Assembly: GCA_963281255.1 (NCBI GenBank)
Contig: OY725488.1
Span: forward strand, 6,421,524 to 6,485,523
Length of the DNA stretch: 64,000 bases
DNA from: Aphrocallistes beatrix
Lineage: Eukaryota; Porifera; Hexactinellida; Sceptrulophora; Aphrocallistidae
Reading direction: 5' to 3'
Under the pieces are notes generated by a model. It was given only the letters and a program-made list of their open reading frames with translations, did not search any database and was not told where the DNA came from. The translations under genes and the position numbers were made by a program. The stretch's first letter is position 1. Every line of letters begins with the position of its first letter. Positions 52,701-62,061 of the stretch are shown piece by piece.

Positions 52701-54323
52701 ATGAGGAGTTTGTCTGCTAGAAATCAAAATTTCCTTAGATTACAAAATCCAGTCTCAGTCTGCTCTTGGGTAGGAGTGAGCTCTGATTTCGACTGCTTGG
52801 TAACAGGACATCAAGATGGATCGATTGGCCTCACTTGGCTACCGACTACAGCTGGCGACACTCCACACAGCACCATACTTGTCCATGGGTACAGCAGAAC
52901 TATCACACACATCGCTACGGCGTCACATCACAGTTGTGTAGCCTGCGTTGAGTCTAACGGGAATCTTCTGCTGCTCAGGATCAACGGACCGCGTGTACCC
53001 GCTGAGAAGCTAGCCTCGCTGGTGTCGGGAGCAGTTGAGATGGTGCTAGGAGTCACTTGGTCCCATTCCAGCACTTCCCTCGCAACTCTCAGATACACCC
53101 ACATAGGCAAGACTCTCTCACTGAGAGTATACTCGGGACTGAATCCTGAAAACCAGCCGAGTACTGTCACGATCATCTTACCCAAGACGATGACCGGTGA
53201 GGGCATGGCGGAGGGAGAGACGCAGGGACAACAGAGGGTGGCTTGGGGCAAGGATGGCGGAGAGGACATCATCATCTCACTCACGAATGACACCATCATT
53301 ATCGTCTCTACCAAATCCTGGCAGGTGGTATCGCAGGTGAAACTCCTCTACTCACCGAGGATATTCACCGCGAGTGAGGGGACAATTTTCGCACTTAACA
53401 ATGCTAAGACTCTCTGCTTTAAGAAGGTGAGTGGACAGGTCAACCACTTCACACATTTCTCAGTGGACACGTGCACTTGGGTGTCTGCAATCGAGATGTT
53501 AGTAGCAGCCGCGCGTGACGCCAGCCGACAGATGATACTGTTCATCAACAAGGACGGGGAGAGGGTGAGCTTACACCCGATTGCCACAGCCTCTCCAGTG
53601 CTGGACATAGCTTGGAGGGAAGGGAAAAATAGCATTGTCTGTGCCACAGAGGAGGGACTGTATTCTCTACTCTTCTCCCTGGGCGTGCCCTCTCTTAAGG
53701 AGCTGGCAGGATTGGTTCTAGAGGATGGGAGTCAGCTCCCGAGGAGAATAAAATACGAAGTCCAACTCAGTCAGTCTAGCCTCTTATACCCTCAACACCT
53801 ACTGGACACCATTGAATTGGATGTGTACAGTCTTTGTAGCAATAATAAGAGAAAGGTGCTTCGAGTCAGCAAGAAATATCTGGGACAAGACCTAGACCTC
53901 TTCTATCTTAGACAACCGAAGTTTTTGCACAAGAAAAACTTCAAACTACATCGACCCAACAATAAGCACTCATATCTGACAGAAATTCTGAAAAGACAAC
54001 TGCCAGAATCCGTATTTTCTCCTCCCATTGACACTGTCGTCATACCGGGGAAAAACAGTGGGACATATTTCATAACACGACAGAACGAATTGCTGCAAAT
54101 AACTACCAAAGATGGTAGGCTACTAATTAGAATTGGAAGTAAAATCGTGAGAGGTGAGGTGAGGCAAGAAGACGGAAAGAGCACACTTGTTATAAAAGGA
54201 GAAGAGTCATCTCAAATATTAGGAGGCAGACGTCCATTCGGACTGGTTCTGTTAAGCAAATCTAAACTTGCTTTGTTCGACTTGCTCCTCCTCTCTCTCG
54301 TATACATTTTACACAGTTATTAA
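52701..54323 (+). CDS. Beta-propeller (WD40-like) protein, unidentified
   Basis: Single exon, 540 aa. The N-terminal 330 residues have the rhythm of degenerate WD repeats: GHQDGSIGLTWLP, ITHIATASHHSCVACVESNG, VTWSHSSTSLATLR, QRVAWGKDGGEDIIISLTN, DIAWREGKNSIVCATEEGLY. The C-terminal part (about 340-540) is basic and helical/strand mixed (SKKYLGQDLDLFYLRQPKFL, IDTVVIPGKNSGTYFITRQN), ending in a hydrophobic stretch LALFDLLLLSLVYIL. I do not recognise the family; the layout could fit a trafficking or ciliary propeller protein. The sequence is GC-rich in the first two thirds. It converges with the SRCR gene, whose last exon would end 62 bp downstream. Confidence 0.75.
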   Translation: MRSLSARNQNFLRLQNPVSVCSWVGVSSDFDCLVTGHQDGSIGLTWLPTTAGDTPHSTILVHGYSRTITHIATASHHSCVACVESNGNLLLLRINGPRVPAEKLASLVSGAVEMVLGVTWSHSSTSLATLRYTHIGKTLSLRVYSGLNPENQPSTVTIILPKTMTGEGMAEGETQGQQRVAWGKDGGEDIIISLTNDTIIIVSTKSWQVVSQVKLLYSPRIFTASEGTIFALNNAKTLCFKKVSGQVNHFTHFSVDTCTWVSAIEMLVAAARDASRQMILFINKDGERVSLHPIATASPVLDIAWREGKNSIVCATEEGLYSLLFSLGVPSLKELAGLVLEDGSQLPRRIKYEVQLSQSSLLYPQHLLDTIELDVYSLCSNNKRKVLRVSKKYLGQDLDLFYLRQPKFLHKKNFKLHRPNNKHSYLTEILKRQLPESVFSPPIDTVVIPGKNSGTYFITRQNELLQITTKDGRLLIRIGSKIVRGEVRQEDGKSTLVIKGEESSQILGGRRPFGLVLLSKSKLALFDLLLLSLVYILHSY

Positions 54324-54385
54324 AAAAAATGTTGTTTACACAATTCACGTTTGGAGTTAAGCAATTTGACTAGTTAATGATATAC

Positions 54386-55775
54386 TTAGGCCCGAACCTA
54401 GCACCCAGCAAGATTAAATTTTGGTTCTACAGGGACGCTGACCCTGAAAGAGGTGTCCCTGGTACACTCACCCTAGCACATGTAGCAGCCGCTGTCTGAT
54501 TGACTGAGCTGCAGTTCCCGATACACTCCCAATGAGACCGCGAACAGAGCGCGGGGTCGACTTCGAATCTGTCACAATAGAGGTAGTCCAGCCAGTAGAA
54601 GTTGGACACATCCTCATTCAGGTCATCCTCAGAAGGAAGAGCGTACCCCGTGGCCGCAATGACGGCGTGAGAGAAGTTGGCTCGCTGACAGAGAGTGTCT
54701 GCTGTGTTGATGTGCCAGTATTGGTGGCATATTGGTCTGTATATGCCCCGGTGGTAAACGCGTATCGTGCTCACTATAAGATGTGCCAATGCGTGAGGTA
54801 GAGAACTCAGATAATCTACACGCTCATATAGGCACTACCTGTCTCGTTTCCATCGAACTGGACAGAAAACTCACTAGCGTTAGGAGAGTGAGGGGTTAGC
54901 GTAAAGTTGAAGTAAGGAGACAGGATACCGAGTATTGTAACCTCGCTCCCCAATGTGACATGTGAATAATCCTGACAGGTGTTGTCCTTCTCTATCGATC
55001 CTGTGTAGGTGAGCGTCACACTCTCAGAGGGAGCTCCTGTAGCGTCCATGTTGTAGAAGTTTAAAGTAGAATTTCTAGAAGCAAAATGAGTAGTTCACTC
55101 ACTCCAGGAAAACTCTGCATAGAACAGCGATTCTCAAACTGGGTTTGTCTATTTATACCTGAATCCGATGATGTCTCCGGGGGCCATCAGGAGGTCGGAG
55201 TTCGGTTGGAGTGGTATTTGCACGGAGAGTTCATCCTGATTGTAAGTGAGCAGCTCCCGATACACTAACTCGTACTCATTGCTGCCTGGCCGACCCGGAG
55301 ACCAGAGCTCGAACTCATACTGAGTCCTCGCCTTCACGCATGCGTAGGGCAGTCCTTGAAACAACAAGATCTGTACACAATATTGCAAATAATTATAGCA
55401 CACAAAGTGTACAAATATTCTGTATACTTAGTGGATATTATACAAGATTCTTCAATGTTAGAGACCAAAAGTTTAAGATTAGTTTCTACTTAATTATAGC
55501 CTGAACGAATGTTCAATTTCGACTCTAAATTAAATTGAGAGTATTACTTGATCGATTTTGCTATAGCAAGAGACAGTCAGGTTAGGAAAGAAATATCGAC
55601 TGCTACCTCCTTGTGCCTCTATCCCACTGTAGAAGTATATGTAGGTGCTGGGGCTTGTTGCTTGAGGTGACGGTAAAAACCCAAATTCAGTTACGCACTG
55701 ACCTTCAGGGTAACCGAGTGTGGAGTGGAAAATGGAGAAAATTGTTAATATTATAAATATACAAAGCATATTCAA
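54386..55775 (-). CDS. Small secreted glycoprotein with C-terminal SRCR domain
   Basis: Proposed exons 55775-55548, 55370-55159, 55074-54839, 54773-54472 and a tiny last exon 54397-54386; phases match throughout, 329 aa. If the last splice (AGG|GTGAGT) is not used, the frame ends at 54427. The signal peptide MLCIFIILTIFSIFHSTLG is followed by an N-terminal region of unknown type (YIYFYSGIEAQGGSSRYFFP; ACVKARTQYEFELWSPGRPG; LMAPGDIIGFRY), an Asn/Thr-rich beta region (LTLTYTGSIEKD-like, FNFTLTPHSPNASEFSVQF) and an SRCR-like module (VYHRGIYRPICHQYW, LCQRANFSHA, CSRSHWECIGNC). The module resembles the ectodomain of the kinase at 49.5-52.4 kb, so both may stem from local duplication. Function unknown; adhesion or recognition is only a guess. 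Confidence 0.72.
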
Positions 55776-56137
55776 CCAAAATAGTTTCGAGACCTATCGG
55801 ATCTATATAATATTGCAGTTGTAGGGACTACGACGGGATCAATTACAACACACATAGATATCCAATTGCATTTTGAAAGCAAAGTGTATCATACGTAATG
55901 TTCATTCGTCTTACTATTATACTCTATAGACTATGAAATATCATGTTACCTCATTGTTTGGACGCCCAGGACAATAGGAAATGAAATATCGTGGTTAATT
56001 AATAGGCCATTTAATTAATATATGCATTATTCTATATAACGTGATACTTGAATAGAATTATAGCGCATGAGCGTATAATGACAATCAAATATACACAAAT
56101 TTAACTCTATTAGAAGCTGGTCTATTGAGGGCCTCAG
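55776..56137. other. Spacer between secreted SRCR gene and SIAH
   Basis: 362 bp, AT-rich, upstream of the SRCR gene and downstream of SIAH. No recognisable motif beyond AT-rich runs. Confidence 0.4.
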
Positions 56138-56956
56138 TCATCCTTTACAGTTCTTCATTATGACAACATTAATGGCGAGGTTGCTATTGCCTGGATCGAA
56201 GTGCTTTGCGAGGCTGGGCTCGAAAACGAGACAGTCGCAACATTGTATGATAGCTTGAATTCCTTCTCGAACACTCCGAGGCTTAGCTTCCCATGTTAGT
56301 TTCTTGGCATTGCCAGATAGCTCAAGTCTATATATAAACTGGTTTGCAACTGCTTGTGAACCAATAATGAGGACAACTGCGAAAAACTGTGGGTGTCCCT
56401 CTACTCGCTCGTGTTTCTCCAACACGAGCATAAAGTTGTGTTCGTAACAAGATTGCATCATGACCCAGTCAACTGCCCCTGGGAGGTTAATATCTGTGGC
56501 GAGGAACACGATGTCTTCCCCCTGGAGGTTGGTGATGGAGGGGTGCGAGTTCTTCAGGTGAGGGAGAACGTCCTCCACAGACCCTTGCCAAGCACAGTTC
56601 GTGCCTGGACAGGGACACAGGTAGGGGCGGTGCAAACACGTATCTTCGTGGTTTTCCTTTATAGGGTAGAAGAATTTCTCTAAACATCCATTGTAAGCAT
56701 ACTTACACGGGAAAGTCACTTGCTCGGCCACTTTCTCCATTGCTAAGTTTCTTACGTTACCCAGAGGACGGCGACAAGAGGGACAGGAGCCTAGCTTAGG
56801 GTGGCACTTAGAACATACAAGATGTCCACTCTCGCACTGGAGAATTGGAGGAAGAATGTATTCGTAACAGACGGGGCACTCGAACAGGTTTGTAAGCTGG
56901 ATCGGAGAGTCAGAGCCTGGAGCAGTTATATCATCTTCAGGTAGGCGATTAGCCAT
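56138..56956 (-). CDS. SIAH1: SIAH-type RING E3 ubiquitin ligase
   Basis: Single exon, 272 aa (human SIAH1 282). It marks substrates for proteasomal degradation as a dimer. The C3HC4 RING is at about 28-63 (CPVCYEYILPPILQCESGHL, CSKCHPKL, CPSCRRPLG), followed by NLAMEKVAEQVTFPCKYAYN and the two SIAH zinc fingers (CLEKFFYPIKENHEDTC, LCPCPGTNCAWQGSVEDVLPH). The TRAF-like substrate-binding domain fills the rest (GAVDWVMMQSCYEHNFMLVL, FAVVLIIGSQAVANQF, LAINVVIMKNC). The gene stem is clear; whether it is one-to-one with SIAH1 or SIAH2 cannot be told. The ATG is directly preceded by TAATGTTAG, acceptor-like. Confidence 0.93.
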   Translation of the reverse strand: MANRLPEDDITAPGSDSPIQLTNLFECPVCYEYILPPILQCESGHLVCSKCHPKLGSCPSCRRPLGNVRNLAMEKVAEQVTFPCKYAYNGCLEKFFYPIKENHEDTCLHRPYLCPCPGTNCAWQGSVEDVLPHLKNSHPSITNLQGEDIVFLATDINLPGAVDWVMMQSCYEHNFMLVLEKHERVEGHPQFFAVVLIIGSQAVANQFIYRLELSGNAKKLTWEAKPRSVREGIQAIIQCCDCLVFEPSLAKHFDPGNSNLAINVVIMKNCKG

Positions 56957-58028
56957 CTAACATTACAATACTAAATACGTGTCGAGGATATTAATCGAGT
57001 GGTGACTATTCTTGGTTTTGACCCTCATATACTACTCAAGTATCCGATACATCGACAATTAACTATATTTTAGGGATTGATGGCTAAGATATGTGATATA
57101 TGCCAAGTTATAATAATATAAATGTCACGAAATGTATTGCTGTTTCGCATGCCATTTTATATTTGGTCAACTCTTCATAATTATGCGAATTTAGAACTCG
57201 GTTGTTTCTTGTATACGATGATGTAGGGATTTATAAAAATAATACATCAATCCATGGTGTAATTGAATCTCCTAGGCTTTGTGCCTGGATTAAGGAATCT
57301 CGACATATGTTGGCATACCAAATAATAGAATTTGTCACGTGCATACAATAGCCTACAGAATCCTGAATATTTCAGGATCTGCGGTAACCAGGTCGAAATG
57401 GTCATCATAGAGACTTCTGTATTGTATTTAGTACAAGAAGTTTAATTCTAATTAGTGTGGAGATAAGCAAACTTTTTCTCAAAGCAGATGAACTATATAA
57501 TGCTATCGCGAAATGTTTTGTATATATCTTGTCGATATCTCGACGAGACGTTGTGTCATCATTACAGAGAATTTTTGCTAATAAAGTGTGCACCCAACGA
57601 ACCACGTACACGATAACTGGAAAAATTCGACAGGTTATATTGAAACCGTACGATATTTTGAGACACGGCGTAATGATATGACAAACGAGAAAAAACCCGT
57701 CAGGCTAGGGTTAATTAAAGTGCATAAGAAATGTTTGATGAAAATTAACGTATTTGCGAAGCTCGACTAAGCCAAGTTAATAATACAATGTCTGAATTTG
57801 TTAAAAAGCTTTTAAAACATTGAATACTAACTGATTAATGATATTACAATATAAAAATAGGAAAATAATAAAGAATAAAACAATATAATTGAATATAAAA
57901 TATAAGAAAATTAATATATATTTTGTATAAATATGAGCTATTCCTAAATATAAAATAGCTAGCGCGTGTAAAAACTACGAAATTATAAAAAATAACTATG
58001 TGTAAGTAACCGCGTTGCCTCTCACTGT
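56957..58028. other. Spacer between SIAH and the EGF-repeat gene
   Basis: 1.07 kb. An open stretch at 57457-57681 (74 codons) lacks homology or context. The last 200 bp before the EGF gene's stop are very AT-rich and may be its 3' UTR. Nothing else is recognised. Confidence 0.4.
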
Positions 58029-60317
58029 TCATAGTAGTTTCTTCTCTTCATCAATTGTGCTGGGCTCCCCGTTAGTAGGGTGCACTTTGCTAGTTTTCCT
58101 TTTAACAATATCAACTTTTCCTTTCTTCGATTTGCGATAGAAGTAGTATACTATCACTAGGACGAGAATCACGACAATCACAATAATGATAAGAACTACC
58201 ACGATTGCGACTCCTGCGACCAAACCAGTGGAGATAGCAGCTGGGGTAGCAGGAGAAGGAACGTCTGTTTCGCAGTTGGTTCCCGTATAACCCATCACAC
58301 AAGAGCACCGATAATAGGGCATGGCATTAGTGCGAGCGCAGGTACCATTGTTCATACATGGAGTTGAAGTGTTGCAAGGATTGGGAAGTATGTTGCACAC
58401 TTCATCGACCCAGGTTTGTGGACATTGGCATGTAAAGCTGGTCGCGTTTACTGCTGTACAGTTTCCATTGTTCTTGCAGGGGTTTGTATTATTGGTAGCG
58501 TTACAGAGTGCGTTATCCTCACACGCCAAACCACTCAATCCCTCTTTGCAATTGCATCGGAAAAAAGGTGTAGTATTGGTTCCATTGCAAACTCCATTGT
58601 TTGAACACTGATTTGGGTTTACAGAACAGGGATTGGGCGTTGAACAATCACTCCCGACCTTGTCACTAGGGCATGCGCAGGTAAAGCCAGAGCCAGCTGC
58701 GGAGCAGGTGCCATTATTGCAAGGGTTAGGGAGGCAGGGGTCAGGCATGACCCTAGTAGTACAGTTGACACCTTCATAACCAATGCTACAATTGCACATG
58801 TATTGACCGGATGTGGCATTTGAACACGTTCCATTCACACAAGGATTAGGATTGCAAGGATCTACATTTTCACAAAGTTCACCAGAATATCCTGCTGGGC
58901 AAGAGCAAGTAAAATTTGTATCCGAAACGCGATCGCAATTTCCATAATTTAAGCAAGGCATAGATGAACAGGGGTCGAAGGTTGTACAGTTTTCATCCGA
59001 ATAACCAAGCTCGCACATACAAGTATAGTTTGTATTTGAGTCGCGACTGCAATTTCCATTAACGCAGGGAGAAGAATAACAGGGGTCGAAGGTTGTACAG
59101 TTTCCACCGGAATAACCAGGCTCGCAGGTACAAGTATAGTTTGTATCTGAGTCGCGACTGCAATTTCCATTAACGCAAGGAGAAGATGAACAGGGATCGA
59201 AGGTTGCACAGTTTCTACCAGAATAACCAAGCTCGCACGTACAAGTATAGTCTGTACCACCTGAGACGGTCGTACAACTTCCATTCATACAAGGAGAGGA
59301 AAAACATAAGTCGAAGGTTGTACAGTTTCTACCCGAATAACCAGGATCGCAGGTACAAGTATAGTTTTTATCTGGGAGTGCTGTACAATTTCCATTTATG
59401 CAAGGAGAAGATGAACAGGGGTTAAAGGTAGAACAGTTTCTACCAGAATAACCAGGCTCGCAGGTACAAGTATAGTTATTTGGGAGTGCCGTACAATTTC
59501 CATTCATGCAAGGAGAGGAAAAACAGGAATTGAAGGTCGTACAGTTAGTATCAGTATAACCTGGGTTGCATGTACAATTATAATTAGAAGCTCCAACAGC
59601 TGAACACATTCCTCTGTTGCCGCATGGACTGGGATCACAAACAAACTTCTCACAATTAGTTCCGGAATAGCCTGAGTTACACATACAGTCGCAACTAGTA
59701 TTTCTGAGTGTTCCATTCCCACAAGTGAGGTTGCAAGTAATACAGGTACTCGTCATATCAGGATAGGAGCGCATGGGACACTCCGTGACACAGGTAGAGT
59801 TGTGGACATAATTACAGCATTCATTGCTTGAAGGCCCGTAACAAAACTGAAGATCATTCAAATCGGAAGTAGTATTACAAGAGGAATTGCACTGTAGGCA
59901 GTAGTTCATAGTAGATGAGCTAGTACTACATTCATAGCAAAAGTCAGGGTAAGGATTTGTAACAAGAGAAACTGAAGAAGTTACATTGACAAGTATAATG
60001 GGGGCATTGAATTCACCGGAGCTGGAATTGCACGAGTTGTAATGAAGGATAAAATAGGAGCTATTCGATGCATTAGTAGACGCGTTAGCGATCGAGAAAG
60101 AGACGGCGATTATTGCGCTACTGATCGAAATTGGGTTCACTCTACTATGCGAACGGCATAAATGGGATACGTTATATGAAGACATATTTATATTTTCAAG
60201 ACCGGTAATTTTCGGAATATCAGTGTTGTTTAGTCGAGATTCGAGTAATCCTCTGACACAACTGCATTGGATAGAAGGAATGGCAAACAGAAAGAAGAGG
60301 AAGAAAACTCGTAACAT
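58029..60317 (-). CDS. Single-pass membrane protein with 12 EGF repeats
   Basis: Single exon, 762 aa. The signal peptide MLRVFFLFFLFAIPSIQC is followed by a Ser/Asn-rich region (about 20-200) with many N-glycosylation sites and Cys pairs, then 12 Delta/Notch-style EGF repeats (pattern CxSxPCxNGxC...YxCxCxxGYSGxNC), a TM helix (about 694-723) and a short tail rich in Lys. The tail ends STIDEEKKLL, an acidic dileucine-type endocytosis signal at the very C-terminus. Repeats 2-6 (about 59000-59520) are close duplicates at DNA level, so recent unequal exchange is likely. It lacks LNR, ankyrin and DSL modules, so it is neither Notch nor a proven Delta. It may be an adhesion or recognition receptor; the role is unknown. 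Confidence 0.85.
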   Translation of the reverse strand: MLRVFFLFFLFAIPSIQCSCVRGLLESRLNNTDIPKITGLENINMSSYNVSHLCRSHSRVNPISISSAIIAVSFSIANASTNASNSSYFILHYNSCNSSSGEFNAPIILVNVTSSVSLVTNPYPDFCYECSTSSSTMNYCLQCNSSCNTTSDLNDLQFCYGPSSNECCNYVHNSTCVTECPMRSYPDMTSTCITCNLTCGNGTLRNTSCDCMCNSGYSGTNCEKFVCDPSPCGNRGMCSAVGASNYNCTCNPGYTDTNCTTFNSCFSSPCMNGNCTALPNNYTCTCEPGYSGRNCSTFNPCSSSPCINGNCTALPDKNYTCTCDPGYSGRNCTTFDLCFSSPCMNGSCTTVSGGTDYTCTCELGYSGRNCATFDPCSSSPCVNGNCSRDSDTNYTCTCEPGYSGGNCTTFDPCYSSPCVNGNCSRDSNTNYTCMCELGYSDENCTTFDPCSSMPCLNYGNCDRVSDTNFTCSCPAGYSGELCENVDPCNPNPCVNGTCSNATSGQYMCNCSIGYEGVNCTTRVMPDPCLPNPCNNGTCSAAGSGFTCACPSDKVGSDCSTPNPCSVNPNQCSNNGVCNGTNTTPFFRCNCKEGLSGLACEDNALCNATNNTNPCKNNGNCTAVNATSFTCQCPQTWVDEVCNILPNPCNTSTPCMNNGTCARTNAMPYYRCSCVMGYTGTNCETDVPSPATPAAISTGLVAGVAIVVVLIIIVIVVILVLVIVYYFYRKSKKGKVDIVKRKTSKVHPTNGEPSTIDEEKKLL

Positions 60318-61185
60318 TTTGAAAGATTGCTTTGAGGAAGAGATGTGAAATATAGGTTGCTAGTTTAAATAAAACATAAATAAGTAATAGAGATCTACTT
60401 GAAGAACTGAAACAAATTATTCAAAACTATTATTTATTGAAAATTGTGGTAGCAGCATAGGACAACAATGCTCGCTGGATATTGACTCATTCAAATTATC
60501 ACCTGATCATAATAGAAAAACAATTTAAGGTCAACTTTTAAATAAAAATTCCTAATAAATAACATTTACATTTTAATGAAATTCTTAATTCATCTTTAGA
60601 TGTATTAAAACCCTTGAAAATTAACCACCACGCATGAAGACTTTTAAGGAAAATATCACATATACCTATATGGCAGTTACATTTGTTCACTAATTCAGAA
60701 AGTGATGGCGACAATACCCAACCACTTGTCAAGAAATCTATGCAGAAATGCAGCATTAGGTGGAAGCCAGCTACCACAATGGCAGAATCCAACTTGCAAT
60801 TTGGTCAATCTGTAATTCAATACATTTTCTATGGCAGTGTAAATATTACCTTATGCTGGAGAATCATCTGAGTGCTTTGATTATACACTAGTATGCATTA
60901 TTTCAATAGACAAAACGGCCTACATTGAAAAACATAAAGGAATGAATAGGAATTTCTCTATATAAATTTCTTAAAACTAAAATTTGAATAACGCCACTTT
61001 TATATATAGGTACAAGAAGCTTATTAAAGAAACTCGAATTTGTATTAACAGCAAACGAGGTATATCCATGAGTGGTTGCTCTGTGAAGTTGCATGTATAA
61101 ATATAACAGCAGTTGCATTGAGTCCGAACTAATAATACCGATCAATATTGCACTATTTAAAATCGTACGAAATATTGTAAAAAGA
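60318..61185. other. Divergent spacer, EGF gene to FAM78-like gene
   Basis: 868 bp AT-rich, between divergent start codons. In-frame sequence upstream of the FAM78-like start (61093-61185) is open but does not resemble the family. No motif recognised. Confidence 0.4.
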
Positions 61186-62061
61186 ATGAGCTGTAGGGGA
61201 AGGCCGTGTAAAAAAAGAGAAGTAAAAATAGTATCTTGCGGAGCATGGATAGAGAAAGAAGAGTCAAAAATAATTGAAACAGAACCGACTCTCAACTACA
61301 TCACGCCTCATTTTAGGGCGCACGCGCATGTGGAAATTCCAGCACTTGAAGAATTTGAGTGCATAACAGTCGGATGGATACAAGCAGTTACTGACATGAA
61401 ATTCGTCAATACCTACCCAGAAGGTTGCTCGAGCTGGGAAATCCCCCAACTCAACCAAAATTTAATATGCGCCGTGAGCGACGCGGACGGAAGACAGTAC
61501 CCGTGGTATGGCGTGACTACGGAGTGCAGGATGTATCAAGGTCCCACGTCGAGTGAACAACATGTCGAAGTGTCAATGAATGACAATTTCTCCCCGAGAG
61601 TTAGTTGGGCAATTCCAGTGGGTAAGGAACAGCCCGATACTCTTTGCAAAGTGGAGAGAGATCAAACTTTTATCGCATGGCTGGTGTACAAGATAGAGAC
61701 ACTCAACGAAATCCACATACTGAAATCATTCGAGTGGAGAGCAAAGGTTAACATAGAAGTAGACTGTGATAAACCATTAGGAAAGAGATCAACGTTACTA
61801 GAGCCTAAGTTTCAAGAAGATCCTGTTGAAGTAGAAAACAGACCGATTCCTATATGTGCTCTAGCACCGCCAAGGGCGAACGAAGCGCAGAATTTTGTTT
61901 GGAGACAAAGGAACGGATTGACAATCAACCTGGACTGGAGGCCTGTAAGCTTGGTTTGCATAATTCCTAAGACAGATACGAAATGCTCGGGAATTTCTAG
62001 AAAGAGAGAAACAAAAGATGAACTACGAATCAAGCCAAATAATCTGTTTATCGTGAGTTAG
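61186..62061 (+). CDS. FAM78-like protein
   Basis: Single exon, 291 aa from the ATG at 61186 (MSCRGRPCKKRE); an upstream in-frame ATG at 61093 would add 31 residues that lack family resemblance. It matches vertebrate FAM78A/B along its length: ITPHFRAHAHVEIP, CITVGWIQAVTDMKF, GCSSWEIPQL, DGRQYPWYGVTTEC, VSMNDNFSPRVSWAIPV, RDQTFIAWLV and DKPLGKRSTLLEP, then PPRANEAQNFVWR. FAM78 proteins have no established biochemical function. The Cys at position 3 recalls MGC-type N-termini but lacks the Gly needed for myristoylation. About 30 additional C-terminal residues (KCSGISRKRETKDELRIKP) extend beyond the vertebrate proteins. Confidence 0.88.
   Translation: MSCRGRPCKKREVKIVSCGAWIEKEESKIIETEPTLNYITPHFRAHAHVEIPALEEFECITVGWIQAVTDMKFVNTYPEGCSSWEIPQLNQNLICAVSDADGRQYPWYGVTTECRMYQGPTSSEQHVEVSMNDNFSPRVSWAIPVGKEQPDTLCKVERDQTFIAWLVYKIETLNEIHILKSFEWRAKVNIEVDCDKPLGKRSTLLEPKFQEDPVEVENRPIPICALAPPRANEAQNFVWRQRNGLTINLDWRPVSLVCIIPKTDTKCSGISRKRETKDELRIKPNNLFIVS

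Noticed and set aside
54427..55775. Copper type II monooxygenase
   Set aside because: No HxH or His-Met copper sites; the C-terminal module fits SRCR better.
58949..59722. Repetitive open frames overlapping the EGF gene
   Set aside because: Shifted readings of near-identical EGF repeats.
58029..60317. Notch or Delta orthologue
   Set aside because: EGF repeats and one TM helix only; no LNR, DSL, NICD ankyrin or PEST region.
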